Of a stretch of DNA of 47,190 nt, positions 32,074-41,489 are shown piece by piece. Location of the stretch: the NCBI GenBank assembly GCA_035700025.1, contig DASSOY010000012.1, positions 1 through 47,190 of the forward strand, written 5' to 3'. Numbering within the stretch: position 1 is the stretch's first letter; each line of letters starts with the position of its first letter. A model generated the notes under the pieces. The model ran no database searches. It saw only the letters and a list, made by a program, of their open reading frames with translations, and was not told the DNA's origin. The stretch comes from Bacillales bacterium (GTDB lineage Bacteria; Bacillota; Bacilli; Bacillales; DASSOY01). The position numbers and the translations under genes were made by a program.

Positions 32074-32811
32074 TTACAAAGCAAAAAAGGATTCCATGTC
32101 AGTTGTTTTCATCCGATTGCCGATATAAAACGGGCCGAACAACCCGTAAACAGCGCTGACTTCGTCAAACCGGGTATCATAAATGATGTTCTTAAACGCC
32201 ATGGCATCATCGGCAAAGAGCGAGATCCCCCACTCATAATCGTCCAACCCGGAAGATCCTGTGATGATCCGTTTCACGGTTTGATTATACTTTTTGCAAG
32301 TTTCAATATGCTCAAACATCATACGCTTCCTATCTTCGATCGGCAGCGTGAACCAGTTCTTTTGTTCCCCGCGTCTTTTACTCATCGGATAAAAACATAT
32401 ATGATTCATCTTAGGGACCGCGGGTCTTAGTTTCTTTTGGATTTCTGGATCGTCATGCAGTTTGTTCGGCTCACCCGAAAAACTGCTCTTTTCAACAGCG
32501 GCCAGATAAGAATTGGCCGATTTCGTAAAATCTAGAAAACGGGTTTTCGCTAACGCTGTCTCGGCCAGATTCAGTTCTTTCATTGTCGGCCGGAGAATGA
32601 CCAATAGGAGATCCGCTTTTTGGCCGACAACTGAGTACAACATTTGGCTGCCTTCTTGACGATCTTGTACTTTCTCCCACCGTTCCAGCAATTGAACGAA
32701 TTCACGAATCACACTTTGCCGTTCACGTGAGGAGCAATTTCTCCACTTTTCCCAATCAAATGTCCGCATATCATGCAAGACAAACCAGCCATTTACCACT
32801 TCTTGTTCCAT
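32074..32811 (-). CDS. hemQ: HemQ/chlorite dismutase family protein with distal Arg
   Basis: This 245-residue protein has the double ferredoxin-like fold of the family. The coproheme decarboxylase signature CFYPMSKRR is kept, with the catalytic Tyr 141, as are the proximal heme His 168 and the GLDDYEWG block. The motif after His differs from HemQ (HGMTGR becomes HIETCK). Thirteen residues past His is Arg 181, where HemQ proteins of Listeria and Geobacillus have Gln; the distal Arg of true chlorite dismutases stands at the same distance. It may be a divergent coproheme decarboxylase or a chlorite-detoxifying enzyme. It is FNR-linked in a nitrate-reducing island, where NarG can make chlorite from chlorate. 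The ATG has AAGAGGTGG upstream. Confidence 0.85.
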   Translation of the reverse strand: MEQEVVNGWFVLHDMRTFDWEKWRNCSSRERQSVIREFVQLLERWEKVQDRQEGSQMLYSVVGQKADLLLVILRPTMKELNLAETALAKTRFLDFTKSANSYLAAVEKSSFSGEPNKLHDDPEIQKKLRPAVPKMNHICFYPMSKRRGEQKNWFTLPIEDRKRMMFEHIETCKKYNQTVKRIITGSSGLDDYEWGISLFADDAMAFKNIIYDTRFDEVSAVYGLFGPFYIGNRMKTTDMESFFAL

Positions 32812-32881
32812 TGAAAACCACCTCTTTTTGAATGATGATCGAGATCAAAACCCCTGTACCTGAGGCATTTAACCTATCTTT

Positions 32882-32924
32882 AATGTAAGGCTGAATAGCA
32901 ACGATAACGGTGACTTGCATCACA
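32882..32924 (-). promoter_or_regulatory. Fnr-type class II promoter of the HemQ/Cld-like gene
   Basis: The palindrome at 32909-32924 reads TGTGA-N6-TCACC on the minus strand. TACATT at 32887-32882 is at the exact -10 position, giving a start near 32875. On the plus strand the equivalent start would fall inside the ispH ribosome site, so the box serves the minus gene; it might also influence ispH. Confidence 0.7.
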
Positions 32925-32975
32925 AAATGGATGACGTTCATGTGAAACAATGGGATTGAGGAGGGAGTCAAACGA

Positions 32976-33914
32976 ATGGATGTTATTAAAATTGCACCAC
33001 GCGGGTACTGCCACGGAGTCATTAATGCAATGGTGGTCGCTCGCCGTGCCGCTCAAAATCCTGATTTACCGAAACCGATCTACATTCTTGGGATGCTTGT
33101 TCACAACCATCATGTGACGGACGCATTTGAAGAAGACGATATCATTACGCTGGATGGGGAAAATCGTTTAGAAATTTTAAAACAAGTAACGAGCGGAACG
33201 GTGATCTTTACCGCTCACGGTGTTTCACCAGAGGTACGTCTCGTTGCGCAAGAGAAAGGATTAACAACCATTGATGCAACATGTTCTGATGTGTTACATA
33301 CGCACAACATCATTCGCGAGAAGACAGAAGAAGGGTACCATATTGTTTACATCGGGAAACAAGGTCACCCTGAACCGGAAGGAGCCGTGGGGATTGCACC
33401 AAACGCTGTCCATCTTGTCACTTCGCAGGAAGATGTAAAAAAGCTTCGTTTAAAGGCTGAAAAAATTCTCGTCACGAATCAAACGACTTTAAGTCAATGG
33501 GACGTGAAGGAAATCATTCATCAGGTGGTTGAAAAGTATCCGCAAGCAGAAGTTTATAATGAGATTTGCTTTGCTACGCAGACTCGACAAGAAGCGGTTG
33601 CCGAGCAGGCAGGAAATGCCGATCTCCTTATTGTCGTTGGTGATCCTCGAAGCAATAATTCCAATCGGTTGGTTCAAGTTTCCGAAGCAATTGCCGGAAC
33701 CCCAGGCATACGGATTGAAAATTTGGCACAGCTTGATCTTTCTGCACTAAAAGGCGTTCATAAAGTGGCTGTCACGGCCGGTGCTTCGACACCGACACCT
33801 ATTACAAAGCAAGTGATTCGTTTTCTCGAACAATACGACCCGAACGACCCATCGACATGGAACAAGGAAAAACCTATAGAACGACAGAACATTTTACCGA
33901 AGGTAAAAATATAG
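32976..33914 (+). CDS. ispH: 4-hydroxy-3-methylbut-2-enyl diphosphate reductase (IspH/LytB)
   Basis: This 312-residue Fe-S enzyme makes IPP and DMAPP in the last step of the non-mevalonate pathway. The three cluster cysteines are in [15 protein letters not shown] and [11 protein letters not shown]; conserved His occurs in HNHHV, TAHGV and GHPEPEG. The ATG has TGAGGAGGGAG upstream. It is divergent from the HemQ/Cld-like gene across a region with an Fnr-type box. Isoprenoids feed menaquinone and heme A side chains, which suits the neighbours, but this may be chance. Confidence 0.97.
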   Translation: MDVIKIAPRGYCHGVINAMVVARRAAQNPDLPKPIYILGMLVHNHHVTDAFEEDDIITLDGENRLEILKQVTSGTVIFTAHGVSPEVRLVAQEKGLTTIDATCSDVLHTHNIIREKTEEGYHIVYIGKQGHPEPEGAVGIAPNAVHLVTSQEDVKKLRLKAEKILVTNQTTLSQWDVKEIIHQVVEKYPQAEVYNEICFATQTRQEAVAEQAGNADLLIVVGDPRSNNSNRLVQVSEAIAGTPGIRIENLAQLDLSALKGVHKVAVTAGASTPTPITKQVIRFLEQYDPNDPSTWNKEKPIERQNILPKVKI

Positions 33915-33968
33915 ACGTAAAAGCCCCTTTTGAGTTCCTATTGACGATCTCAAAAGGGGCTTTTACGT
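33915..33968. terminator. Strong bidirectional terminator between ispH and DUF2269 gene
   Basis: A perfect twenty-pair inverted repeat (33915-33934 with 33949-33968) has internal A and T tracts, so it can stop transcription from both convergent genes. Confidence 0.93.
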
Positions 33969-33973
33969 GCCTC

Positions 33974-34429
33974 CTAAAAGGGCTTTAAAATCATGAGAGC
34001 GATCACAATTAAAAAGATTCCATTTTCAAGACGTTCATATTTAAAAAGTTCATTCGACAGTTGCTTGTATGCTTCCGGTATGTTGTCACCTTCATACGTT
34101 TCCAGCAATGCCTTGACGGGTCTTGATTTTCGTGCCAATACGAGCGGTCCCATAGCTAATCCGATAAGAAAGAGGATCAAACTGGTCACATACCACCCCA
34201 TATGGAAAAGTGCTGTGTTCAAAAGTCCCATCAATAATCCTGAAATCAACAAAAGCATACCGCCCATCATCACAAAATGATGCAGCCGATTTCGGATCGC
34301 ATAGGCATGCTTCAATTCAGACATCGTATTTGCCGATTTCACAACATAAATTAAAGCAAAGCCCGGTCCCATTCCTAATATGGCTGAGCATACATGAATG
34401 AAAATAAGGATCGTATAGAGCGTTGTCAT
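33974..34429 (-). CDS. DUF2269 membrane protein
   Basis: This 151-residue protein has four to five predicted helices and resembles DUF2269. It opens with LYTILIFIHVCSAILGMGPGFALIYV and carries RNRLHHFVMMGG with paired His in the membrane border. The family is uncharacterised, though its His pattern suggests heme or metal binding. The ATG at 34429 has AGGA seven bases upstream; the ATG two codons earlier (34435) is the alternative. It stands alone, between ispH and a DUF2249 gene, and no Fnr box precedes it. Confidence 0.8.
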   Translation of the reverse strand: MTTLYTILIFIHVCSAILGMGPGFALIYVVKSANTMSELKHAYAIRNRLHHFVMMGGMLLLISGLLMGLLNTALFHMGWYVTSLILFLIGLAMGPLVLARKSRPVKALLETYEGDNIPEAYKQLSNELFKYERLENGIFLIVIALMILKPF

Positions 34430-34526
34430 GTCCATATCCTACTCTCTGTACGAATCTTCCTAAGCTTCAAGGATCAATCATAGCTGTATTCCTTTTTATC
34501 CTTCAGAGCGTTGTAAGATTCACAGG

Positions 34527-34781
34527 TTAAGAGTCAATTAATTTTACCGTTCTCAACAAAAAATGGTCCATGGACAGCTCCTTAACGATAACATTTAACC
34601 CTAAAGCAGATAAGCCGCTCACTAACGGTTGTGCCCGATGAGGCACATGGATTTCAAGTAACGTGCCTACTGGCGCCTCTTTTACATACTGAAAGATTTC
34701 TCCTTTCGGATGATGTCCTTTTTTCACGAGTTCCCGAACATCGATAACGGCACGATCTCCCTCTCGTTGAACATGAATCAT
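34527..34781 (-). CDS. DUF2249 protein, third copy
   Basis: This 84-residue DUF2249 protein (AVIDVRELVKKGHHPKGEIF, then PVGTLLEIHVPHRAQPLVSGL) is the third of the family in the window. It lacks cysteines. The ATG has AAGGAGGG upstream. It has its own Fnr-type promoter and appears monocistronic. Recurrence of this family behind such promoters supports a role in anaerobic nitrogen-oxide metabolism or its stress response. Confidence 0.87.
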   Translation of the reverse strand: MIHVQREGDRAVIDVRELVKKGHHPKGEIFQYVKEAPVGTLLEIHVPHRAQPLVSGLSALGLNVIVKELSMDHFLLRTVKLIDS

Positions 34782-34822
34782 TATTTCCCTCCTTGTTGTA
34801 GTTGAATCTTGCTATATAGACC

Positions 34823-34864
34823 ATTTTAAGTGAAAAAATCATCATACTAGTGATACAGCTCACA
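34823..34864 (-). promoter_or_regulatory. Fnr-type promoter of the third DUF2249 gene
   Basis: The palindrome at 34849-34864 (AGTGA-N6-TCACA on plus) lies upstream of TAAAAT at 34828-34823 on the minus strand. The spacing is one base off that of the other Fnr-type promoters. Confidence 0.65.
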
Positions 34865-34943
34865 ATTTCATTCCCCGCTCATTACAATTTTATGAATTCT
34901 CCTATTTTTGTTTCCATATCAGGATTACCTGTTTTTACCACGA

Positions 34944-34974
34944 TTTTAAAAGCCGCCCTTATTATAGGCGGCTT
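34944..34974 (-). terminator. Terminator of the narGHJI operon
   Basis: AAGCCGCC pairs with GGCGGCTT around a ten-base loop, followed on the minus strand by TTTT. It lies 28 bases beyond the narI stop. Confidence 0.75.
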
Positions 34975-35001
34975 ACGCTTGATCTTTTGACCTTTCGTCG
35001 T

Positions 35002-35694
35002 CTATTCGCGTCCTCGATAACCATCTCTAGCCCGATATTGCTGTGGCGCCCTGGCCGGATATCGGATCGGCAAAGCGAAGAAATGAACAAGTTTTGTGAA
35101 TGGAATCGAGGCGAACAGCAAAAAGGCAATGACGACATGGACTTGAAAGAGCAACGGGACGGCGGTCATCAGTTCATAGCGCGGTTGAAAGATGAACAAG
35201 CTGCGGAACCACGGACCGATCGTCGTGCGGTATTCGTAGGCGACGACCGTCGTATTGTAGACGATTGTCATGTAGGCGCCGAGACCGGAAACGAGCAAAA
35301 GCAGAACGATCGAGTAATAATCGGCGAAACTGGTGTGAGCACGAACGCGCGGGACGGCGAATTTGCGGACGAGTAAAATAAAAAGACCGACAACGATCAT
35401 GAGACCTGCAGCCCCGCCGGTGAGGATCGCCATCGTATGATACCATTCATCCGGCACATTGAAAAAGTCATAGACGCTGTGCGGGATGATGATGCCCATG
35501 ATGTGACCGATGAAAGCGAAAATAATGCCCCAATGAAACAACTGCGAACCGAGGCGCAGCTTTTTTTTCTCGAAAATTTCTGTGGAAGGGGCTGCCCAGG
35601 TGAGCTGCCGGAAAGCGAAGCGGTACAACAATCCAAATATCATTACGGTTCCTGCGATGTAAGGAAAAATGACCCAGAAAAAAATTTCAGTCAT
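35002..35694 (-). CDS. narI: Nitrate reductase gamma subunit, cytochrome b (NarI)
   Basis: This 230-residue, five-helix protein binds two b hemes and passes electrons from menaquinol to NarH. Heme-ligand segments are LFHWGIIFAFIGHIMG in the second helix and VHVVIAFLLFASIPFTKLVHFF in the fifth. EYRTTIGPWFRSLF is a typical NarI block. It is the last gene of the first nar cluster and ends before a terminator. The second copy is at 44624. Confidence 0.97.
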   Translation of the reverse strand: MTEIFFWVIFPYIAGTVMIFGLLYRFAFRQLTWAAPSTEIFEKKKLRLGSQLFHWGIIFAFIGHIMGIIIPHSVYDFFNVPDEWYHTMAILTGGAAGLMIVVGLFILLVRKFAVPRVRAHTSFADYYSIVLLLLVSGLGAYMTIVYNTTVVAYEYRTTIGPWFRSLFIFQPRYELMTAVPLLFQVHVVIAFLLFASIPFTKLVHFFALPIRYPARAPQQYRARDGYRGRE

Positions 35695-35711
35695 TGGACG
35701 CTCGCTCCTTT

Positions 35712-36317
35712 TTAGTCATAAAACAACGGATATGGCAGCTCGTCTTCATCTGCCTCTTCCATTTCTCTCATCAAATCGTCCATCTCCGTTTTCGACGGCT
35801 TTCCGAACACGTGATCCACAAGCATTTGCAAAACGTGCTGATAAGGGGATTTTTCGGACAAATGATTCGCAATTGTAAACGTAACTCCGGCCAATCTGCG
35901 TTCAATGCGGTCGCGATGAAACGATTCATCCACGACCGCCATCCATTCATAGAGCATTGGCATATGATCGACAAGTTCATCCGGCACATTTTCATAGCCG
36001 GACGCGGCGATCATTTTTTGCAGCTTAATTAAGGCGCCTCCTCGCTTCCGGTTGTCTCCGTATTCTTGCGCCGTTAAATATAAGCCGGTTTTCTTTTTCC
36101 AATCAAAGACCGCCACATAGTGCTCGCGCAATTGCTGCAACGTGTCTTTTTTTAAGGAAATGAACACTTGATTAAGCGAATCGACGGCTCTTTCAGCTGT
36201 CACGTGCGATTCCAACAATGATTCCATCGCTTGCAAATCATCGAAAAAAGCATCTTCCGGGTAGCTTAAGATTCTTGATGCCATCATCAGCAACGCCCGT
36301 TTTTCATCATTCATCAT
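35712..36317 (-). CDS. narJ: Nitrate reductase assembly chaperone (NarJ)
   Basis: This 201-residue chaperone holds the NarGH apoprotein until the Mo cofactor and clusters are inserted. LYLTAQEYGDNRKRGGALI is the NarJ signature, and the acidic tail ends DELPYPLFYD. Its ATG overlaps the narH stop by four bases, and narI begins 17 bases after its stop. It is cytosolic and not part of the final enzyme. Confidence 0.95.
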   Translation of the reverse strand: MMNDEKRALLMMASRILSYPEDAFFDDLQAMESLLESHVTAERAVDSLNQVFISLKKDTLQQLREHYVAVFDWKKKTGLYLTAQEYGDNRKRGGALIKLQKMIAASGYENVPDELVDHMPMLYEWMAVVDESFHRDRIERRLAGVTFTIANHLSEKSPYQHVLQMLVDHVFGKPSKTEMDDLMREMEEADEDELPYPLFYD

Positions 36318-37816
36318 TTTCCTCTATCCTTTCCGAACGGATACGTGACCATGCCTTCGGGAGGTGCGAGGTCATTAATGCTGCAGGCGCCTTGTTGATA
36401 AAAGGAGTCTTCTTTCATTTCCCTTCGGCCGGTCGGAATGACAAAGCGTTCATTGTATTTTGCTACTGCAAGCAACCGCGCCATTTCTTCTACTTCTTCT
36501 ACCGAGATATCGGCTTCTTTCAACAATTGACTCGTTTGAAAGTCATCGATACCGCCAACGGTTTGCTTGCGTTTGTAAACCCTCATCGCGGAAAGTTTTA
36601 ACAACACTTTTCGAATAATCGATGTATCACCTGCCGTCAACAGCGAAGCTAAATATTCCATCGGAATCCGCATCTGATCGACTGCCGGAATGTAGCCGTC
36701 TGTCACCAATTCCTGTTCATTTTCAATATGACTCATGATCGGACTGAGCGGCGGGACATACCAGACCATCGGCAGCGTGCGGTACTCCGGATGCAGCGGC
36801 AACGCAATTTTCCATTTCATCGCCATCTTATAAATCGGCGAATCTTGCGCAGCTTTGACCCATTCTTGGTTGATGCCTGCACGTTCGGCTTCCTCTATGA
36901 CTTCTGGATCGAAAGGATCAAGAAAAACAGACAGCTGTGAATGGTACAGCTCTTGCGGATCTTCAACGGAAGCGGCTTCTTTTACTTTGTCGGCATCATA
37001 TAAGACCACGCCGATGTAACGAATGCGTCCGACGCACGTTTCCGAACATATCGTCGGCAGCCCTGCCTCCGTTCTTGGATAACAGAAGTTGCATTTTTCC
37101 GCTTTATGTGTGTTCCAGTTGTAATACACCTTGTGATACGGGCAGCCGTTCATGCAAAAGCGCCACCCTCGGCAATTTTCCTGATCAACGAGTACGACGC
37201 CGTCTTCGTCGCGTTTATACAGTGCACCGGACGGACACGATGCGACACACGAAGGATTCAAACAATGCTCACAGATCCGCGGCAAATACATCATGAATGT
37301 TTTTTCATATTCGGTCGCGATCTCCTCTTGGATCTTTTGAACATTTGGGTCGTTCGGCACAATTTCGCTGCCGCCGGCCAAATCGTCATCCCAATTCGAT
37401 CCCCATTCGGGTTGATCAATATATTTTCCTGTGATCATCGAAATCGGACGAGCGGTCGGCAAGCTGTCCTGCTTCGGACTGTCAATGAGGTTTTCATAAT
37501 CGTACGTCCACGGTTCGTAAAATTCATTCAATGTGGCCATGTTCGGGTTATAAAAAAGCTTCGCCAATTTCGTGATCGGCCCGCCTGCACGCAGCTGCAG
37601 CTTTCCCTTTTTCAGCGTCCAACCGCCTTTGTAGCGATCGATGTTTTCCCACTCTCTCGGGTAACCGACACCAGGTCGCGTTTCGACGTTGTTGAACCAC
37701 AAATATTCGGTCCCCGGGCGGTTCGTCCAAACATTTTTACAAGTGACACTGCACGTATGACAGCCGATGCATTTGTCGAGATGCATGACCATGCACACTT
37801 GCGATTTAATCCTCAA
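36314..37816 (-). CDS. narH: Nitrate reductase beta subunit (NarH)
   Basis: This 500-residue subunit carries one 3Fe-4S and three 4Fe-4S clusters. All four Cys groups are intact: CIGCHTCSVTC (residues 16-26), CEHCLNPSCVASC, CRGWRFCMNGC with Trp at the position that makes the 3Fe-4S cluster, and CNFCYPR...CSETCVG. The start is TTG at 37816, eleven bases inside the end of narG, with AAGGAGGTGG upstream. Translational coupling to narG is likely. It faces the cytosol on NarI. Confidence 0.97.
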   Translation of the reverse strand: MRIKSQVCMVMHLDKCIGCHTCSVTCKNVWTNRPGTEYLWFNNVETRPGVGYPREWENIDRYKGGWTLKKGKLQLRAGGPITKLAKLFYNPNMATLNEFYEPWTYDYENLIDSPKQDSLPTARPISMITGKYIDQPEWGSNWDDDLAGGSEIVPNDPNVQKIQEEIATEYEKTFMMYLPRICEHCLNPSCVASCPSGALYKRDEDGVVLVDQENCRGWRFCMNGCPYHKVYYNWNTHKAEKCNFCYPRTEAGLPTICSETCVGRIRYIGVVLYDADKVKEAASVEDPQELYHSQLSVFLDPFDPEVIEEAERAGINQEWVKAAQDSPIYKMAMKWKIALPLHPEYRTLPMVWYVPPLSPIMSHIENEQELVTDGYIPAVDQMRIPMEYLASLLTAGDTSIIRKVLLKLSAMRVYKRKQTVGGIDDFQTSQLLKEADISVEEVEEMARLLAVAKYNERFVIPTGRREMKEDSFYQQGACSINDLAPPEGMVTYPFGKDRGK

Positions 37817-40800
37817 GCCAATCCACCTCCTTGAGCGGTCGAATGATCGCTACCGTGTCGCGCTGGTGTCCGGTCGGCCCATAATAGTTAAAACCGTAGC
37901 TTAACTGGGAATAGCCGCCGATCATATGTGTCGCTTTCGGTGAAATCCGGGTCACACTGTTATGCGTGCCGCCGCGATTTTTGTTAATGGTATTGCCGGG
38001 CACACCTAATGTTCGGTCTTGCGCGTGGTACATGTAAGCAACCCCTTCCGGAATCCGGTACGTTAAGACCGCTCTTGCCGCTACGACACCATTCCGATTG
38101 TACACTTCAATCCAAGCGTTATCCTTCACCCCGATGGAAGCGGCGTCTTTTTCATTCAACCAGACGACTTGCCAGCCGCGAAACAGCGTGGACATTTGCG
38201 TTGTATCCGTGAACATGGTGTGAATGCCCCACTTTTGGTGCGGTGTTAAATAGCGAATCGTCATATGCTTCCCGGTATTTTCAACTTCTTTTTCGCCGCT
38301 TAAATACGGGCTTAACGTCAATGGCGGCAAATAAAGCGGCAGAGCTTCACCGTAATCGAGCATGACTTCATGATCCAGATAAAAACTTTGCCGGCCAGTC
38401 AACGTCCGCCATGGAATGTGAAATTCTTTGTTGACGGTAAAAGGGGAATACCGTCGGTTGTCGTTTTCGAGCCCGCTCCAAACCGGCGTCGAGATCGCTT
38501 GCCGCGGTTGAATTGTCAACGCGTGAAGCGTGTAATCCTCTTCTTCGCGCGCGTCCGCAATGTGACCCAGTTGTTTGCCTGTGACACTTTCGAGCGATTT
38601 CCATCCTTCAACCGCACGCACGCCGTTCGTCGCGCCCGACATAAGCAAAATCGCGTCAATGGCTTGCTTTGCCGATGTAAGATCCGGATGTCCGCGTCCG
38701 ATCCCTTCATGTTTCGACTTGCCCAGCCGGTCAAGAAGCTGTTGATACACGTCTTCGCCGGGGATTTTCACTCCTTTTGTTCCATATCCGTTTTTGATTC
38801 CGGGTCCAATGGATGACCACATGTCGTACACATTTGCATAATCACGCTTCACGATGTTGAAATTCGGCATCGTTTTCCCGGGAATTGGCTGAACTTCACC
38901 TTTGCGCCAATCTTTCACTTCACCGAACGGCTGTGCCGTTTCATTGATGGTGTCGTGAATGAGCGGCGTCATGACAAGGTCCTCCGCTTCCGGCAAATGC
39001 TCCTTCGCCATTTCCGAAAACCGCTTGGCAATGACGCCGAATGCATCCCAATCACTTTTCGACTGCCATTGCGGTGAGACCGCGGCATTGAACGGATGGA
39101 TAAATGGATGCAAATCCGTCGTATTCAGGTCAAACTTCTCGTACCACGTGGCAGCTGGAAGAACGATGTCAGAAAACAAACCGGAGCTTGTCATGCGGAA
39201 ATCCATGCTGACGAACAAATCGACCTTGCCTTCCGGCGGCACGTCATCGACATGCACATCCTTCGGCTGACGCGATTGTTCGGTATCCGTTAAGACGGAG
39301 TCATCACCGCCGATGAAATGCTTCACAAAATACTCATGGCCTTTCCCGCTGTCGCCGAGCAAATTCGAACGCCAATTGAAAAAGACGCGCGGGAAATTGC
39401 GCGGATCGTTCGGATGCTCGATTGCCCAATCGATGTCCCCGTCAGCGAGTTGCTTGGCCACATCTTCAACGACCTGTTGATCGTCGGTCAGACCTTTTTC
39501 GCGCGCTTCTTTCACAACATCAAGCGCATTTTGCGAAAACTGCGGGAAACTTGGCAGCCAACCAAGCCGTGCAGACAAAGCATTCATGTCAGCTGGATGC
39601 ATTTGCCGGTATTTGCTAGGCCAATCCGTTGGTTCATCTCGTTGCGGATATTCATAGCGAAATTGCTCGGTCGCAAAGTAAAAGAACGATGTACCGTTCA
39701 TGAAGCGTGGCGCTTTGACCCAATCGTTCGCAAAGGCGACCTGTGAAAACCCTTCTAACGGCCGCACTTTTTCTTGTCCGACATAATGCGCCCATCCGCC
39801 TCCGTTCACGCCTTGAGATCCGGTCAGTAAAACGAGATTTAAAATCGCTCTGTATATGTGATCGCTGTGATACCAGTGATTCGTACCTCCGCCCATTGCG
39901 ATCATCGACTTGCCTTTCGTTCTCGCAGCATTATCAGCAAATTCTCGTGCCACTTGAATCGCGTGGTTTTTCTTCACGCCGGTGATTTTTTCTTGCCATG
40001 CCGGCGTATACGGCTGCGTTGCATCCTCGTAATCGACCGGAAAGTTGCCAGCCAAACCGCGACTGATACCTGTATGCACCATCATTAAATCAAACACGGT
40101 CGTGACGAGCATTTGCTCGCCGTTTTTATCGGTCAAGCGCTTAATCGGCACGCCGCGCGTGATTGTCTTGCCGTTTTTTTCACCGAAATACGGAAAATCG
40201 ACTTGTACGACTTCTTTTGCATCTTCGATCATGCTGAGGCGCGGGTTTAACGATGCCCCGCTCTCATCGGTCATGTCGAGATTCCATTTGCCGCTCTTAT
40301 CCCAGCGAAAGCCTTGGCTTCCGTTAGGTACAGCGACCTTTCCGGAAATTTGGTCCAAAACGACCGTTTTCCATTCGCTGAATGAATGCTTATCATCGAA
40401 ATCGGAAGCTCTTAAGAAGCGGCCGGAACGATAGCCTTTGCCTGTTTGTTTCAGCTTGACCAAAAACGGCAAATCGGTGTACTGTTTGGCGTAATCAATG
40501 AAATACGGCGTCGGATGATCAATGTAAAATTCTTTCAAGATGACATGCGTCATTGCCATCGCCAACGCCCCATCCGTTCCGGGGCGTGCAGGAAGCCAAA
40601 TGTCCGCGAATTTCTCATATTCGCTGTAATCAGGGCTGACACCGACGACTTTCGTGCCGTTATAGCGTGACTCGACCATGAAATGGGCATCAGGCGTGCG
40701 CGTTTGCGGCAAATTCGTACCCCAAATAATAAAATACTTCGCATTGTACCAATCGCCGCTTTCGGGAACATCGGTCTGTTCTCCCCATACTTGCGGCGAA

Positions 40801-41489
40801 GCCGGCGGAAGATCAGCGTACCAGTCATAAAAGCTGAGAATGGTGCCGCCGATGAGCGACAAAAATCGCGTGCCGCCGGCATAACTAACCATTGACATCG
40901 CTGGAATCGGGCTGAACCCCGCAATGCGGTCCGGTCCGTATTTTTTGATCGTATAAATGGAAGAAGCGGCAATCATGTCGCATACATCTTTCCATGTACC
41001 GCGGACAAATCCGCCTTTTCCCCTTGCCTTCACATAAGATGCACGTTTTTCGGAGTCTTCGACGATTTGTTTCCATGCCTCTACTGGATCTTTCGCACTT
41101 TCCAGCTCCTGTTTCCAAAGTTCATAGAGATCGCCGCGGACATAAGGATATTTCACGCGGATCGGGCTGTATGTATACCAAGAATAGCTTGCCCCCCGCG
41201 GGCATCCGCGCGGTTCATATTCAGGAAAGTTGTCACCGGTCGAAGGATAGTCCGTCTGCTGGGTTTCCCACGTGATGATGCCGTCTTTAACGTAAATCTT
41301 CCAGCTGCAAGAGCCTGTGCAATTCACACCGTGCGTAGAGCGGACAATTTTATCATGTCCCCATCGTTGACGATACAACTTCTCCCATTCGCGGGTTCTA
41401 GGACTTTCCTCCGTCCAATCGTCGTTGATGCGGTTTCCGCGTTTTAAATGTTTCAGCGTTTGAAACAGTTTGTTATCCCTCAAGCTCAC
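37806..41489 (-). CDS. narG: Nitrate reductase alpha subunit (NarG)
   Basis: This protein of about 1227 residues reduces nitrate to nitrite at a Mo-bis-MGD site. The FS0 cluster motif is STHGVNCTGSCSW followed by EPRGCPRGA. The Mo ligand Asp lies in FYDWYADLPPASPQ. The length equals that of B. subtilis NarG. The start is uncertain: GTG at 41489 lies nine bases after GGAGG. ATGs at 41498 and 41495 sit too close to that site, and a more distant ATG at 41552 has no support. It overlaps the upstream small gene. No twin-arginine signal is seen, consistent with a cytosolic active site. Confidence 0.97.
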   Translation of the reverse strand: MSLRDNKLFQTLKHLKRGNRINDDWTEESPRTREWEKLYRQRWGHDKIVRSTHGVNCTGSCSWKIYVKDGIITWETQQTDYPSTGDNFPEYEPRGCPRGASYSWYTYSPIRVKYPYVRGDLYELWKQELESAKDPVEAWKQIVEDSEKRASYVKARGKGGFVRGTWKDVCDMIAASSIYTIKKYGPDRIAGFSPIPAMSMVSYAGGTRFLSLIGGTILSFYDWYADLPPASPQVWGEQTDVPESGDWYNAKYFIIWGTNLPQTRTPDAHFMVESRYNGTKVVGVSPDYSEYEKFADIWLPARPGTDGALAMAMTHVILKEFYIDHPTPYFIDYAKQYTDLPFLVKLKQTGKGYRSGRFLRASDFDDKHSFSEWKTVVLDQISGKVAVPNGSQGFRWDKSGKWNLDMTDESGASLNPRLSMIEDAKEVVQVDFPYFGEKNGKTITRGVPIKRLTDKNGEQMLVTTVFDLMMVHTGISRGLAGNFPVDYEDATQPYTPAWQEKITGVKKNHAIQVAREFADNAARTKGKSMIAMGGGTNHWYHSDHIYRAILNLVLLTGSQGVNGGGWAHYVGQEKVRPLEGFSQVAFANDWVKAPRFMNGTSFFYFATEQFRYEYPQRDEPTDWPSKYRQMHPADMNALSARLGWLPSFPQFSQNALDVVKEAREKGLTDDQQVVEDVAKQLADGDIDWAIEHPNDPRNFPRVFFNWRSNLLGDSGKGHEYFVKHFIGGDDSVLTDTEQSRQPKDVHVDDVPPEGKVDLFVSMDFRMTSSGLFSDIVLPAATWYEKFDLNTTDLHPFIHPFNAAVSPQWQSKSDWDAFGVIAKRFSEMAKEHLPEAEDLVMTPLIHDTINETAQPFGEVKDWRKGEVQPIPGKTMPNFNIVKRDYANVYDMWSSIGPGIKNGYGTKGVKIPGEDVYQQLLDRLGKSKHEGIGRGHPDLTSAKQAIDAILLMSGATNGVRAVEGWKSLESVTGKQLGHIADAREEEDYTLHALTIQPRQAISTPVWSGLENDNRRYSPFTVNKEFHIPWRTLTGRQSFYLDHEVMLDYGEALPLYLPPLTLSPYLSGEKEVENTGKHMTIRYLTPHQKWGIHTMFTDTTQMSTLFRGWQVVWLNEKDAASIGVKDNAWIEVYNRNGVVAARAVLTYRIPEGVAYMYHAQDRTLGVPGNTINKNRGGTHNSVTRISPKATHMIGGYSQLSYGFNYYGPTGHQRDTVAIIRPLKEVDWLED

